A model generated the notes under the pieces. It was not told where the DNA came from. It saw only the letters and a list, made by a program, of their open reading frames with translations, and ran no database searches. The translations under genes were made by a program, and so were the position numbers. A stretch of DNA of 64,000 nucleotides from UBA1258 sp963643225 (lineage in GTDB: Bacteria; Bacillota; Clostridia; Lachnospirales; Lachnospiraceae). Where the stretch lies: NCBI GenBank assembly GCA_963643225.1, contig CAVIIX010000012.1:1-64000 (forward strand). The letters run 5' to 3'. Positions 49,999 to 58,465 of the stretch are shown here, piece after piece (within the stretch, counting starts at the first letter, position 1; the number at the start of each line of letters is the position of its first letter).

Positions 49999-52293
49999 AT
50001 GGACAGAGCTTTAGATGACAAGAAACTAAAGAAGAGCATGAAGCAGAGCAGTCTTACAGAAATCACTGAAGACCAACTAAAGGAGTACATAGCAAAGAAA
50101 GAATTTCATATGTATTTGCAGCCCCAGTATTCGGTATCAGGTCATACAGTCGTAGGAGCCGAAGCCTTAGTACGCTGGATACATGAGGGTGAATTTATTT
50201 CACCTGGAGCCTTTATTCCGACATTAGAGAGCCGTGGGCTTGTAACACTTGTGGATCTTTTTATCTGGGAATCAGCCTTTGAGTGGCAGGCAGAACGCAA
50301 GCAGGCGGGGCTTCACCGGGTGCCGATATCAGTAAATGTTTCAAGGGAAGACTTTAGCAAGGTTGACATCTATGAGACGATGACAGGCTTAAGCGAGGCT
50401 TACAATGTTTCACCTAAGGATGTTCACATCGAGATAACAGAATCTGCCTTTGTAAACGACAGCGAGTCCATCTATCAGGTCATCGACAACCTGAAAACCT
50501 ACGGCTTTTTGATTTACATCGACGATTTTGGAAGTGGCTATTCCGCCCTCAATATGTTAAAAGATATTGATGCAGATGTGGTAAAACTCGACATCAAATT
50601 TTTTGAATTAAATGAGAAAAATAGCGAGAAAGGCCGAAATATCATAAATTCAATCATCCAGATGGCACAGCTGCTCGACCTTGGATTAGTAGCAGAAGGC
50701 GTGGAGACGACAGACCAGTTAGATATTCTCAAGGAGGAAGGCTGCGATGTCATCCAGGGCTTTTTCTTCTATCGTCCAATGAATTTGACAGACTTTAACA
50801 ACCTCATGGATGAGATGGACCAGATAAAAAACCGCGGCTCTTTGGAAGCAACGGATTTTGCATCGACATGCTTTAAAGAGAGTCAGGAAAAGCTTCTTTC
50901 CGGAGCCTATAGCGAGGCTTTGGCCCTTGCAGAGCGAGCAAGCTCGCGTATCACACCGGAGACTGATGCGCTCTTATATTGTAATTTGGAAAATGTAATC
51001 GGAGTCATCTATTCATCCATGTGCAATGAGATGATGGCGGTAGAGCATTTTCTCAGGGGCATAGGTGTAGCAAAGCAAAAGGAATTATTTGACGTTGCCG
51101 GTAAACTCTACAACAATATTGCGACAGAATACATGCGTCTAAGCGACCATGAACACGCACTCAAGTACTTTGAAATGTCGGAGAGAGAGAAGGCAAAGGG
51201 TAAACAACCGACGGAGCTTAGTCTTTTTAAGACCAATATTAACCTCTGTGCAGAATATACGGAACTTGGGGATTTTGAAAAGGCAGAGGATTACTTGAAT
51301 CGTGCCGAGGCTCTGCTTAATGAACCGAGTGTTTCCGACATGCATTTCCATTATTTAATCCTTCAGTCTGCTCTTTGGATAAAAGAGGGAAAATTAGATA
51401 AGGTAAGCCAGGGCTTTTCTGCTCTTTTAGATGAGACCTTTGAGTCTCAGGATTTGTCCGGCTTCTGGGACGACATGGAGCGCTTGGGAGGTATTGCCAT
51501 AGCTTTGGAAGATTATCCTTCCTTAAAGCGAATCCTCGATGTGATTGAAACGGAAATCACCGATTTAGGCGAGGAGGAATTAGAGCTTGACATCATGGTC
51601 AAGAACCAGGAAATGAAGATGGCATACTATGCCGGCATTGACGACAAAGAGAATTTGCGCAAGACTGAGCAGCTTTTCGTTGAACTTTGCAAGAAGTTAA
51701 GTCAGCAGACAAAACATGAGCGAGCTATCACCATCGACTATAAGATTCAGTTAAATCTTGAGAAGGAGGCTCAAAAGGAGAGTCGAAAGCAGATTGATTA
51801 CGATGAGCTTACAGGAGTTGGCAACCGATATAAATTAGAAAAAGATTACAAGATGTTAAAGAAAAATTGTAAAGAGGGCGCAAAAATCGGCGTCGGAATT
51901 GTGGATTTAGACCATTTCCGAAATATAAATGATGCCTACGGCCTTCTTCGAGGCGACAATTATCTTATGATTGTAAGCCGTCTTGTTAAAAATATCATCA
52001 AGGGGATTGGAGGTATCTATCGATACTCAGGCGATCAGTTCGTCGTCCTTTTGGCAGATGCGGATAGTGATAAGACCTTAAAACTGGCAAAGAAAATGGA
52101 CCAGGAAATCAAGTCTCAAAAGCTTGGAAATCCTGCAATGGAAGAGGGAATCCAGACTATTTCCCAGGGATATATTCTGACTGAACCCTCTACTAATGCA
52201 GATATCTGGAAATTGCTGACTCTGGCAGATAATCAGCTTTATCATGTGAAGCAGGATCCGTCACTTTCTTATCTGGTGGCTGACACAGAATAA
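49999..52293 (+). CDS. EAL-TPR-GGDEF protein, predicted cyclic-di-GMP phosphodiesterase
   Basis: A 764-residue cytosolic protein. The EAL domain is N-terminal (about 26-275), with AEALVRW (EAL at 55-57), ITESAFVND, IDDFGSGYSALNML, VVKLDIKFF and VAEGVETTDQL all present, so it should be active. Residues about 290-590 are tetratricopeptide-like repeats (NNIATEYMRLSDHEHALKYF, AEYTELGDFEKAEDYLNRAE). A C-terminal GGDEF domain (600-764) has LTGVGNRYKLEKDYK and VDLDHFRNINDAYG, but the active site reads SGDQF (677-681). This order, EAL first and GGDEF last with TPR between, is unusual. GAGG supports the start at 49999. It uses CTC/ATC codons more than its neighbours. Confidence 0.9.
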   Translation: MDRALDDKKLKKSMKQSSLTEITEDQLKEYIAKKEFHMYLQPQYSVSGHTVVGAEALVRWIHEGEFISPGAFIPTLESRGLVTLVDLFIWESAFEWQAERKQAGLHRVPISVNVSREDFSKVDIYETMTGLSEAYNVSPKDVHIEITESAFVNDSESIYQVIDNLKTYGFLIYIDDFGSGYSALNMLKDIDADVVKLDIKFFELNEKNSEKGRNIINSIIQMAQLLDLGLVAEGVETTDQLDILKEEGCDVIQGFFFYRPMNLTDFNNLMDEMDQIKNRGSLEATDFASTCFKESQEKLLSGAYSEALALAERASSRITPETDALLYCNLENVIGVIYSSMCNEMMAVEHFLRGIGVAKQKELFDVAGKLYNNIATEYMRLSDHEHALKYFEMSEREKAKGKQPTELSLFKTNINLCAEYTELGDFEKAEDYLNRAEALLNEPSVSDMHFHYLILQSALWIKEGKLDKVSQGFSALLDETFESQDLSGFWDDMERLGGIAIALEDYPSLKRILDVIETEITDLGEEELELDIMVKNQEMKMAYYAGIDDKENLRKTEQLFVELCKKLSQQTKHERAITIDYKIQLNLEKEAQKESRKQIDYDELTGVGNRYKLEKDYKMLKKNCKEGAKIGVGIVDLDHFRNINDAYGLLRGDNYLMIVSRLVKNIIKGIGGIYRYSGDQFVVLLADADSDKTLKLAKKMDQEIKSQKLGNPAMEEGIQTISQGYILTEPSTNADIWKLLTLADNQLYHVKQDPSLSYLVADTE

Positions 52294-52324
52294 AATAATA
52301 AGGGCATAGCTTTCAATAAATACC

Positions 52325-53293
52325 TTACCACAGGAAGTTTAAACCGCCCTGAAGCAGGCTTACCCTGATGTGATCTGCTTTGGTGTTAACCTCGCCGTCT
52401 GTGTGAACCCAGAGAGGCTCTTTTGTTTTTACTTCAAAGCTTTTTACGTGATAGATGTGAATCTTTTTGTTTTTTACGTGAGTACCCTTCTGGGCACCTG
52501 GAAGAGCAAGGAGCACGCCTAAGGGGCTTATGTTTCCAACAGTACAGATATCAAGGTAACCGTCATCCGGAACAGCCTTTGGCGCAAATTTATAGCCGCC
52601 TCCTTCATAGCAGGTGTTCATACCAACGATGAAACGGCAGTTTTTAACATCAATTGTTTCGTCATTATCAAGGGTTAAGCTGGCGTCGCAGAGCTTGGCT
52701 CCAAAAATCTGGCGGATAGCAACTACACCGTAAATAAGCTTTCCAAGCCCTAATTTATTTAAGATATCTTTTGCTTTTGAAGCAAGAGCCTCTTCACATA
52801 CTGCTGCATCAAAACCGATACCGCAGGATACGTTAAAATAGCGGGTAGGTTCAACGGGACCCTTGTGAAGACGGGAACGTTCATCTGAGATGCTTATGTA
52901 TTTTAATTTACCAAGGTCGTATTTTAAGGGTGTATCGCAGGAAAGAATTCGCCTGATGTTTTCAACAGGATCGTCGCTGTACACAACGGCTCTTGCAAAG
53001 TCGTTACTTGAGCCTGTGGGAACGTAGCCTATGTTTACCTTATCAAAATCAAGAATACCCTGAAGGGCTTCGTTAAAGGAACCGTCACCACCTAGAATTA
53101 CAACATTTATGCGGCCTTCCTTTTCTGCATTTTCCTTACATATATCATTCATAAGCTCACGCATGTGACCGGGACGCTTTGAATAATAAACCATAAAATC
53201 AACCTTCTCAGCTACCAGATATTCTTCAATCTTTTTCCAGACCTCAATGCCGTGATTGGATTTTGATGCAGGATTTACCAGGAAATAGTACAT
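52325..53293 (-). CDS. Diacylglycerol/lipid kinase family protein
   Basis: A 322-residue member of the diacylglycerol kinase catalytic-domain family (DagK/YegS-like). Nucleotide-binding motif VVILGGDGSFNEALQGIL (about 60-77) and GYVPTGSSNDFARAV near 86-100 are diagnostic; FNVSCGIGFDAAVCEEA and GYKFAPKAVPDDGYLDICTV follow. It phosphorylates diacylglycerol or a related lipid at the membrane surface. GGAGG supports the ATG at 53293 over one at 53338. It is convergent with the EAL gene and divergent from glyA. Confidence 0.92.
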   Translation of the reverse strand: MYYFLVNPASKSNHGIEVWKKIEEYLVAEKVDFMVYYSKRPGHMRELMNDICKENAEKEGRINVVILGGDGSFNEALQGILDFDKVNIGYVPTGSSNDFARAVVYSDDPVENIRRILSCDTPLKYDLGKLKYISISDERSRLHKGPVEPTRYFNVSCGIGFDAAVCEEALASKAKDILNKLGLGKLIYGVVAIRQIFGAKLCDASLTLDNDETIDVKNCRFIVGMNTCYEGGGYKFAPKAVPDDGYLDICTVGNISPLGVLLALPGAQKGTHVKNKKIHIYHVKSFEVKTKEPLWVHTDGEVNTKADHIRVSLLQGGLNFLW

Positions 53294-53388
53294 AAATGTA
53301 ACCTCCGATTTTCTATTTCTTATTTTAAAGTTTATCAATTATATAAAGAAAAGTAAATTGCAAAAACTAAAGGTTTTTTACTTCGCAC

Positions 53389-53416
53389 TTGAAAAGAAAA
53401 ATTTTCGTGTTATAAT
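53389..53416 (+). promoter_or_regulatory. Promoter of glyA
   Basis: TTGAAA (53389-53394), 16 bp, TATAAT (53411-53416) with TGT before the -10. The gap to the lipid kinase gene is too short for a glycine riboswitch. Confidence 0.7.
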
Positions 53417-53465
53417 GGGAACAGTTTAGCACACTAAAGAACTAAATTGTAAAAGGAGAGAAAGC

Positions 53466-54704
53466 ATGTATTCATTTGATGAAATCATGAAGGTTGATCC
53501 TGAAATCGCCAATGCGATTGTGGATGAACAAAAGCGTCAGAACGACCACATTGAGCTTATTGCTTCCGAAAACTGGGTTAGTAAGGCAGTTATGGCAGCA
53601 ATGGGCAGCCCTCTTACCAACAAATATGCGGAAGGCTATCCGGGAAAGCGTTACTATGGCGGTTGTGAATGCGTAGACGTAGTGGAAAACCTTGCTATTG
53701 AAAGGGCAAAAGGACTCTTTCATTGCGACTATGCAAACGTACAGCCTCACTCCGGGGCACAGGCCAACATGGCAGTGCAGTTTGCAATCTGTAATCCAGG
53801 CGACACCATTATGGGCATGAACTTAGATCACGGCGGTCATTTAACACACGGAAGTCCGGTTAATATGTCCGGTAAATATTTCAACATCGTGCCTTACGGC
53901 GTTGATGACAATGGCTTTCTTGATTACGATAAAATGTACGAGCTTGCTATGGCAAACAAGCCTAAGCTTATTATTGCAGGCGCTTCAGCCTACGCAAGAG
54001 CAATTGATTTTAAAAAGTTCAGAAAAGCAGCCGATGACTGCGGCGCCGTATTAATGGTAGATATGGCACACATCGCAGGACTGGTGGCTGCAGGACTTCA
54101 TGAATCCCCCATCGGTATTGCAGATGTTGTTACCACTACCACCCACAAGACCTTAAGAGGTCCAAGAGGCGGTCTTATTCTCTGCAACGCAGACGTTTTA
54201 GAAAAGTACAACTTTAACAAGGCAATTTTCCCGGGCATCCAGGGCGGTCCATTAATGCATGTAATTGCAGGTAAGGCAGTCTGCTTTAAGGAGGCTTTAC
54301 AGCCTGAGTTCAAGGCTTATCAGCAGGGTATTGTTGACAACGCCCAGGCACTCTGTAAGGGTCTTATGAGCAGAGGCATAAAAATTGTATCAGGCGGTAC
54401 AGACAACCACTTAATGCTTGTGGATCTTACAAATTACGAGCTTACAGGCAAGGCTGTTGAAAAATGGCTTGATGCGGCCCACATTACAGCCAACAAAAAC
54501 ACCATTCCAAACGATCCCCAGAAGCCCTTTGTTACTTCAGGTATACGTCTTGGTACTCCTGCAGTTACATCCCGTGGCATGAACACAGAGGACATGGACG
54601 TTATCGCTGACTGCATTGCAAACATCGTTAAAAACGGTGAGGCAGCCATAGAACCAACAAAGGCAAGAGTTTTAGAGCTTACAAAGAAATATCCTTTAAT
54701 GTAA
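53466..54704 (+). CDS. glyA: Serine hydroxymethyltransferase
   Basis: A 412-residue PLP enzyme that converts serine and tetrahydrofolate to glycine and methylene-tetrahydrofolate. Signatures are LIASENWVSKAVMAAMGSPL, TNKYAEGYPGKRYYGGCE, VQPHSGAQANMAVQFA, the active-site VVTTTTHKTLRGPRGG (Lys228), and FPGIQGGPLMHVIAGKAV. Full length. AAAAGGAGAG precedes the ATG. It stands alone between its own promoter and a terminator, supplying one-carbon units. Confidence 0.97.
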   Translation: MYSFDEIMKVDPEIANAIVDEQKRQNDHIELIASENWVSKAVMAAMGSPLTNKYAEGYPGKRYYGGCECVDVVENLAIERAKGLFHCDYANVQPHSGAQANMAVQFAICNPGDTIMGMNLDHGGHLTHGSPVNMSGKYFNIVPYGVDDNGFLDYDKMYELAMANKPKLIIAGASAYARAIDFKKFRKAADDCGAVLMVDMAHIAGLVAAGLHESPIGIADVVTTTTHKTLRGPRGGLILCNADVLEKYNFNKAIFPGIQGGPLMHVIAGKAVCFKEALQPEFKAYQQGIVDNAQALCKGLMSRGIKIVSGGTDNHLMLVDLTNYELTGKAVEKWLDAAHITANKNTIPNDPQKPFVTSGIRLGTPAVTSRGMNTEDMDVIADCIANIVKNGEAAIEPTKARVLELTKKYPLM

Positions 54705-54724
54705 AGGCGGAAAATCCTGCAAGC

Positions 54725-54753
54725 AGCGAATCTGATTTTTGAATATCCCGGAC
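54725..54753 (+). repeat. Possible degenerate tail of the dispersed repeat
   Basis: CAGCGAATCTGATTTTTGAA then TATCCCGGAC aligns with the repeat tail (TAGCGAAGCGAATTGCGAA-TATCATTGAC) at about two thirds of positions. It lies 20 bp after glyA, the usual kind of location. Weak evidence. Confidence 0.3.
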
Positions 54754-54794
54754 GTTTTTTTGATACAGGAATGTGTTTAATGAAGGAACATATG

Positions 54795-54830
54795 TCGGTG
54801 CACGGCAGAAATGTCGTGCACCGATTTTGT
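54795..54830 (+). terminator. Terminator downstream of glyA
   Basis: TCGGTGCACG and CGTGCACCGA are perfect 10-bp arms (54795-54804, 54815-54824) followed by TTTTG. It lies 90 bp after the stop. Confidence 0.85.
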
Positions 54831-54883
54831 TTAAAATTCCTAAAAAGAATTGTATAAATTTATAAAAATAGTCAACATTTTAG

Positions 54884-54912
54884 TTGATTAAAGTGCCGTG
54901 TTATGTTAAACT
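54884..54912 (+). promoter_or_regulatory. Promoter of the pheB-hom-ask operon
   Basis: TTGATT (54884-54889), 17 bp, TAAACT (54907-54912) with TGT before the -10; the ATG is at 54955. Confidence 0.55.
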
Positions 54913-54954
54913 TTCTTTCGACAACGGACAACTGTCCGCAAGGAGCGAACAAAT

Positions 54955-55398
54955 ATGGCTGAAATGTCTGAGTATTACGTAGTAAAAAGAAAAGCTGTGC
55001 CGGAAGTTCTCTTAAGCGTGGTAGAGGCAAAGCGTTTACTTGAAACTCACAAGGTGGCTACCATTCAGGAAGCGGTAGAGCTTGTGGGTATTAGTCGTTC
55101 TTCTTTTTACAAATACAAGGATGACATTATGGAATTTCACGATAATTCACAGGGCACCACCATTACACTGTCTGCCCAGGTGGATGATGAACCCGGCGTT
55201 CTCTCTGATATGCTTAAGATCATTGCAGAGCACGGAGCCAATATTTTGACAATTCATCAGAGTATTCCCATTAACGGAATTGCCAGTCTTTCAATAAGTA
55301 TTCAGATACTAAAGACTACAATCGATGCTGCCAGGATGCTTGAAAAGATGGAAAGCCATAGAGGCGTACATTCCGTTAAAATAATTGCAAAAGAATAA
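54955..55398 (+). CDS. pheB: ACT domain-containing protein, PheB type
   Basis: A 147-residue UPF0735-type protein. The N-terminal half has a helix-turn-helix-like segment (KVATIQEAVELVGISRSSFY, about 31-50), and the C-terminal half an ACT domain (TITLSAQVDDEPGVLSDMLK, NILTIHQSIPINGIASLSIS, about 68-145) that usually binds an amino acid. PheB proteins are commonly encoded just before homoserine dehydrogenase in Firmicutes, as here (17 bp), so a regulatory role in threonine/methionine synthesis is likely. CAAGGAGCG precedes the ATG. Confidence 0.92.
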   Translation: MAEMSEYYVVKRKAVPEVLLSVVEAKRLLETHKVATIQEAVELVGISRSSFYKYKDDIMEFHDNSQGTTITLSAQVDDEPGVLSDMLKIIAEHGANILTIHQSIPINGIASLSISIQILKTTIDAARMLEKMESHRGVHSVKIIAKE

Positions 55399-55415
55399 AG
55401 AATGGAGACAAAAAA

Positions 55416-56618
55416 ATGATACAGGTTGGTGTGTTTGGCTACGGCACGGTAGGAAGCGGTGTTGTGGAGGTCTTAACGGAAAATGCAGATGTGATTGAAA
55501 AGAAAGTCGGCGAGAAGGTAAAGGTTAAGGCAGTGCTTGATTTAAGGGATTTTCCTGGGGATAAGCATGAAAATTTAATTGTGCATGATGTGGCTGAGAT
55601 TATTAACGATCCAGAGATTAAGGTAATCTGTGAGACCATGGGCGGTGTGGGCCCTGCTTATGCGTTTACAAAGGCAGCCTTATCTGCCGGCAAGAGCGTA
55701 TGTACCTCTAATAAGGAAATGGTGGCTCTTCACGGGGCAGAGCTTTTAACACTTGCAAAAGAAAACAACTGCAGCTATAAATTTGAGGCTTCCGTAGGCG
55801 GCGGTATTCCGATTATCAGACCCTTACAGGATGCAATTACTGCAGATAAAATAGAAGGTGTCTACGGCATTGTAAACGGCACCACCAACTACATGCTCAC
55901 AAGGATGGCAGGAGAGGGCGCAGACTTTGACGATGTATTAAGAGAAGCCCAGAAGTTAGGCTATGCGGAGCTTCACCCGGAAGCTGATATAGAAGGATAT
56001 GATGCGTGCCGTAAGATTGCTATTCTTTCAAGCCTTGTATACGGTAAGACAGTTAATTATAAAGATATCCCCACAGAGGGTATTACAAATATTTCATCAA
56101 GAGACTTTAAATACGCCAAGCAGCTTAATACAAACATTAAGCTCATTGCTAAATATGAGGATAAAGAAACGGGTGCTTATGCACTTGTAGCTCCTCACAT
56201 GGTAAAGCCTGAGAATCCGTTATATCATGTAAATGACGTATTCAATGCGATTATGGTGCATGGCAACATGCTTGATGATGCAATGTTCTTTGGCAGAGGC
56301 GCAGGCAAGCTTGCCACTGCTTCGGCAGTATGCGGCGACGTGGTAGAGTGCTGTAAGAACCTTGGTAAAAACCTTCCCTGTGACTGGGCAGATGAAGAGG
56401 TTGTATTTACTGGCTTTGAAGCTTCGAGAAAGCAGTTCTTTGTACGTGTAGGCGCAGAGCTTAAGGAGGAAGCACTGAAGGCCTTTTTGGACGTTGAAGA
56501 AGTGAAAGCAGGCTTCTTTGATGAATTTGCCTTTGTTACAAAGGAAATGAGCGAGAAGGAATTTTCTTTAGCTAAAGAAAAAACAGGCATTTTGCTTAAT
56601 TACATCAGATTATTTTAG
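55416..56618 (+). CDS. hom: Homoserine dehydrogenase
   Basis: A 400-residue NAD(P)H-dependent enzyme reducing aspartate semialdehyde to homoserine. The Rossmann motif VGVFGYGTVGSGVVEVL is at 3-19; VCETMGGVGPAYAFTKAALS, SVCTSNKEMVALHGAELL, FEASVGGGIPIIRPLQ, GIVNGTTNYMLTRM and the catalytic KLGYAELHPEADIEGYDACR are family signatures. A C-terminal ACT-like domain (from about 320) gives feedback control by threonine in known enzymes. It lies between pheB and ask on one operon. Confidence 0.96.
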   Translation: MIQVGVFGYGTVGSGVVEVLTENADVIEKKVGEKVKVKAVLDLRDFPGDKHENLIVHDVAEIINDPEIKVICETMGGVGPAYAFTKAALSAGKSVCTSNKEMVALHGAELLTLAKENNCSYKFEASVGGGIPIIRPLQDAITADKIEGVYGIVNGTTNYMLTRMAGEGADFDDVLREAQKLGYAELHPEADIEGYDACRKIAILSSLVYGKTVNYKDIPTEGITNISSRDFKYAKQLNTNIKLIAKYEDKETGAYALVAPHMVKPENPLYHVNDVFNAIMVHGNMLDDAMFFGRGAGKLATASAVCGDVVECCKNLGKNLPCDWADEEVVFTGFEASRKQFFVRVGAELKEEALKAFLDVEEVKAGFFDEFAFVTKEMSEKEFSLAKEKTGILLNYIRLF

Positions 56619-56633
56619 GGTTGAGGAGTACAT

Positions 56634-57962
56634 ATGAGTAAGGTTGTAAAGTTTGGCGGCAGCTCCCTTGCTTCTGCCGAGCAGTTTAAAAAAGTAGGAA
56701 AAATCATAAGCGAGGATAAGGAAAGACGTTTCGTGGTGCCATCAGCTCCTGGCAAGCGCTTTTCAAAGGATAAAAAAGTAACGGATATGCTCTATTCCTG
56801 TTACAACGTTGCAATTTCAAATAGCGGCGCTGAAAAGATTGACGAAGAACTGGATGCGATAAAGGCCCGTTACAATGAGATTATTGAAGGCCTTGGATTA
56901 AAACTTTCTTTGGACGAAGAATTTGAAAAAATAAGAGCTGATTTTTTAAATAAGGCAGGAAGAGATTACGCAGCTTCCAGAGGGGAATATTTAAACGGTA
57001 TTATAATGGCCAACTATTTAGGCTATGAATTTATCGATGCTGCAGAAGTGATTAAATTTAAGGGAAACGGCGAATTTGACGCAGATCTTACAAATGAGAT
57101 TCTTTCGGCAAAATTAAAACAGGTAGTAAATGCTGTTGTGCCAGGCTTTTATGGTTCATATCCCGACGGAAAGATTAAGACCTTTTCACGTGGAGGCTCC
57201 GATATTACAGGTTCAATCGTGGCAAGAGCCTGCAGGGCAGATGTTTATGAAAACTGGACAGACGTATCAGGCTTCCTGATTGCGGACCCAAGAATTATCG
57301 ACAGCCCAGAAGGCATTGACACCATTACCTATAGAGAATTACGAGAACTTTCCTACATGGGTGCTACCGTTCTTCATGAGGACGCAATCTTCCCTGTAAG
57401 ACGTGAAGGCATTCCGATTAACATACGTAACACAAACGCTCCTAAAGACAACGGCACATGGATTGTTGAAAGCACATGCCAGAAATCAAAATACACCATT
57501 ACGGGTGTGGCAGGTCGTAAGGGCTTTTGCTCTATTAATATAGAAAAGGATAAAATGAATTCAGAGGTAGGCTTTGGAAGAAAAGTATTACAGGCTTTTG
57601 AAGATAACGGAATTTCCTTTGAGCATATGCCTTCCGGTATTGATACAATGACAATCTTTGTACACCAGGATGAATTCATGGACAAGGAACAGCAGGTGGT
57701 ATCTGCAATCCACAGACTTGCAAATCCTGACACGATTGAAATTGAAGCTGACCTTGCTTTAATAGCTGTTGTGGGCCGTGGCATGAAGTCGACAAGAGGT
57801 ACAGCCGGCAGAATTTTTTCAGCGCTTGCTCATGCAGATGTTAATGTTAAGATGATCGATCAGGGCTCAAGCGAGTTAAACATCATTATCGGTGTTGCAA
57901 ACGAGGACTTTGAGGCTGCAATTAAGGCTATTTATGATATTTTTGTGGTTGCCCGTCTCTAG
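56634..57962 (+). CDS. Aspartate kinase
   Basis: A 442-residue aspartokinase, first step of the aspartate pathway. N-terminal VVKFGGSSLASAEQFKKVG (4-22); FSRGGSDITGSIVARAC and DVYENWTDVSGFLIADPRII in the kinase domain; then two ACT domains (from about 285: ITGVAGRKGFCSINIEKDKM and LIAVVGRGMKSTRGTAGRIF). The ACT domains give feedback control by lysine or threonine. Placed 15 bp after hom, the pair probably serves threonine/methionine. Ends 30 bp before a strong terminator. Confidence 0.95.
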   Translation: MSKVVKFGGSSLASAEQFKKVGKIISEDKERRFVVPSAPGKRFSKDKKVTDMLYSCYNVAISNSGAEKIDEELDAIKARYNEIIEGLGLKLSLDEEFEKIRADFLNKAGRDYAASRGEYLNGIIMANYLGYEFIDAAEVIKFKGNGEFDADLTNEILSAKLKQVVNAVVPGFYGSYPDGKIKTFSRGGSDITGSIVARACRADVYENWTDVSGFLIADPRIIDSPEGIDTITYRELRELSYMGATVLHEDAIFPVRREGIPINIRNTNAPKDNGTWIVESTCQKSKYTITGVAGRKGFCSINIEKDKMNSEVGFGRKVLQAFEDNGISFEHMPSGIDTMTIFVHQDEFMDKEQQVVSAIHRLANPDTIEIEADLALIAVVGRGMKSTRGTAGRIFSALAHADVNVKMIDQGSSELNIIIGVANEDFEAAIKAIYDIFVVARL

Positions 57963-57992
57963 AATTTACGAATAAAATTGAGTGAATTGTCT

Positions 57993-58030
57993 AAAAGAGT
58001 TAAATTGTTAATGCAATTTAACTCTTTTTT
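57993..58030 (+). terminator. Terminator of the pheB-hom-ask operon
   Basis: AAAAGAGTTAAATTG (57993-58007) and CAATTTAACTCTTTT (58014-58028) are perfect 15-bp arms with a 6-nt loop, followed by TT. Confidence 0.93.
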
Positions 58031-58070
58031 AAACAATTTCAAAATATTTCTAAAAAATCTATAAATTGTA

Positions 58071-58105
58071 TTGACAAATATAAAGAACGATGGTACTATC
58101 AGTAC
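58071..58105 (+). promoter_or_regulatory. Strong promoter with a GTACT/AGTAC dyad over the -10
   Basis: TTGACA (58071-58076), 17 bp, TACTAT (58094-58099), with TGG before the -10. GTACT-ATC-AGTAC (58093-58105) is a perfect dyad covering the -10 and start site, which would suit a repressor. GTACAATCAGTAC, nearly the same, recurs at 58280-58292. Confidence 0.75.
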
Positions 58106-58400
58106 ATAAACAACAACACACAAACACTTATGAAAGGAAAGTGTAAAAGTTCATATAGAAAATAGAAAATTAAAGAAGGAGGTATAGTCCAAAGGGTCAT
58201 TTATAAAAACTGAATAACATAGATATCAACTGATACATTCGAGTACATAGCATAGAGGTGATAGAAGTCATACACCTTAGTACAATCAGTACAAGGAAAA
58301 AGATGGAAAGATGTAGACGAGAAAGAGAGGAACAGTCCATTGGACGAGATAACAGTCTAGGAGAGGGCATCGCAGAAAAATAGTCGGTGTCCTCTCTTTT
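58106..58400 (+). ncRNA. Candidate structured RNA of about 300 nt
   Basis: From the start predicted for the 58071 promoter to the terminator at 58361-58400 there is no credible gene. Local hairpins: ACACTT...AAGTGT (58124-58144), AGGTG...CACCT (58256-58277), GTCCATTGGAC (58335-58345). The only small ORF is 11 codons (58130-58165) with a poor ribosome binding site. An AAGGAGGT at about 58177 is not followed by an ORF. It could be a free small RNA or a leader with an attenuator before the GH3-like gene. I do not recognise a known RNA family. Confidence 0.45.
58361..58400 (+). terminator. Terminator of the candidate RNA
   Basis: GAGAGGGCATCG (58361-58372) pairs with CGGTGTCCTCTC (58385-58396), 12 bp with two G-U pairs, followed by TTTT. 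Confidence 0.85.
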
Positions 58401-58465
58401 ATTGTTAATTATTTTGTTGTAAGATATAAAAGTAGTTTAAGTATAAAAGGGTAGCGGGTATTTTA

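Larger units (their letters stand above)
57963..58465. other. Gene-free 503-bp region: terminator, strong promoter, candidate RNA, terminator
   Basis: Contains the ask terminator (57993-58030), a strong promoter (58071-58099), about 260 bp of purine-rich sequence without a credible gene, and a second terminator (58361-58400), then the lead-in of the GH3-like gene. The candidate RNA is described separately. Confidence 0.7.

Noticed and set aside
53294..53465. Glycine riboswitch before glyA
   Set aside because: Only about 50 bp lie between the promoter and the ATG, and no aptamer core is seen.
58130..58165. 11-codon ORF in the candidate RNA
   Set aside because: Too short and without a good ribosome binding site; it could be a leader peptide but has no run of a single regulatory amino acid.
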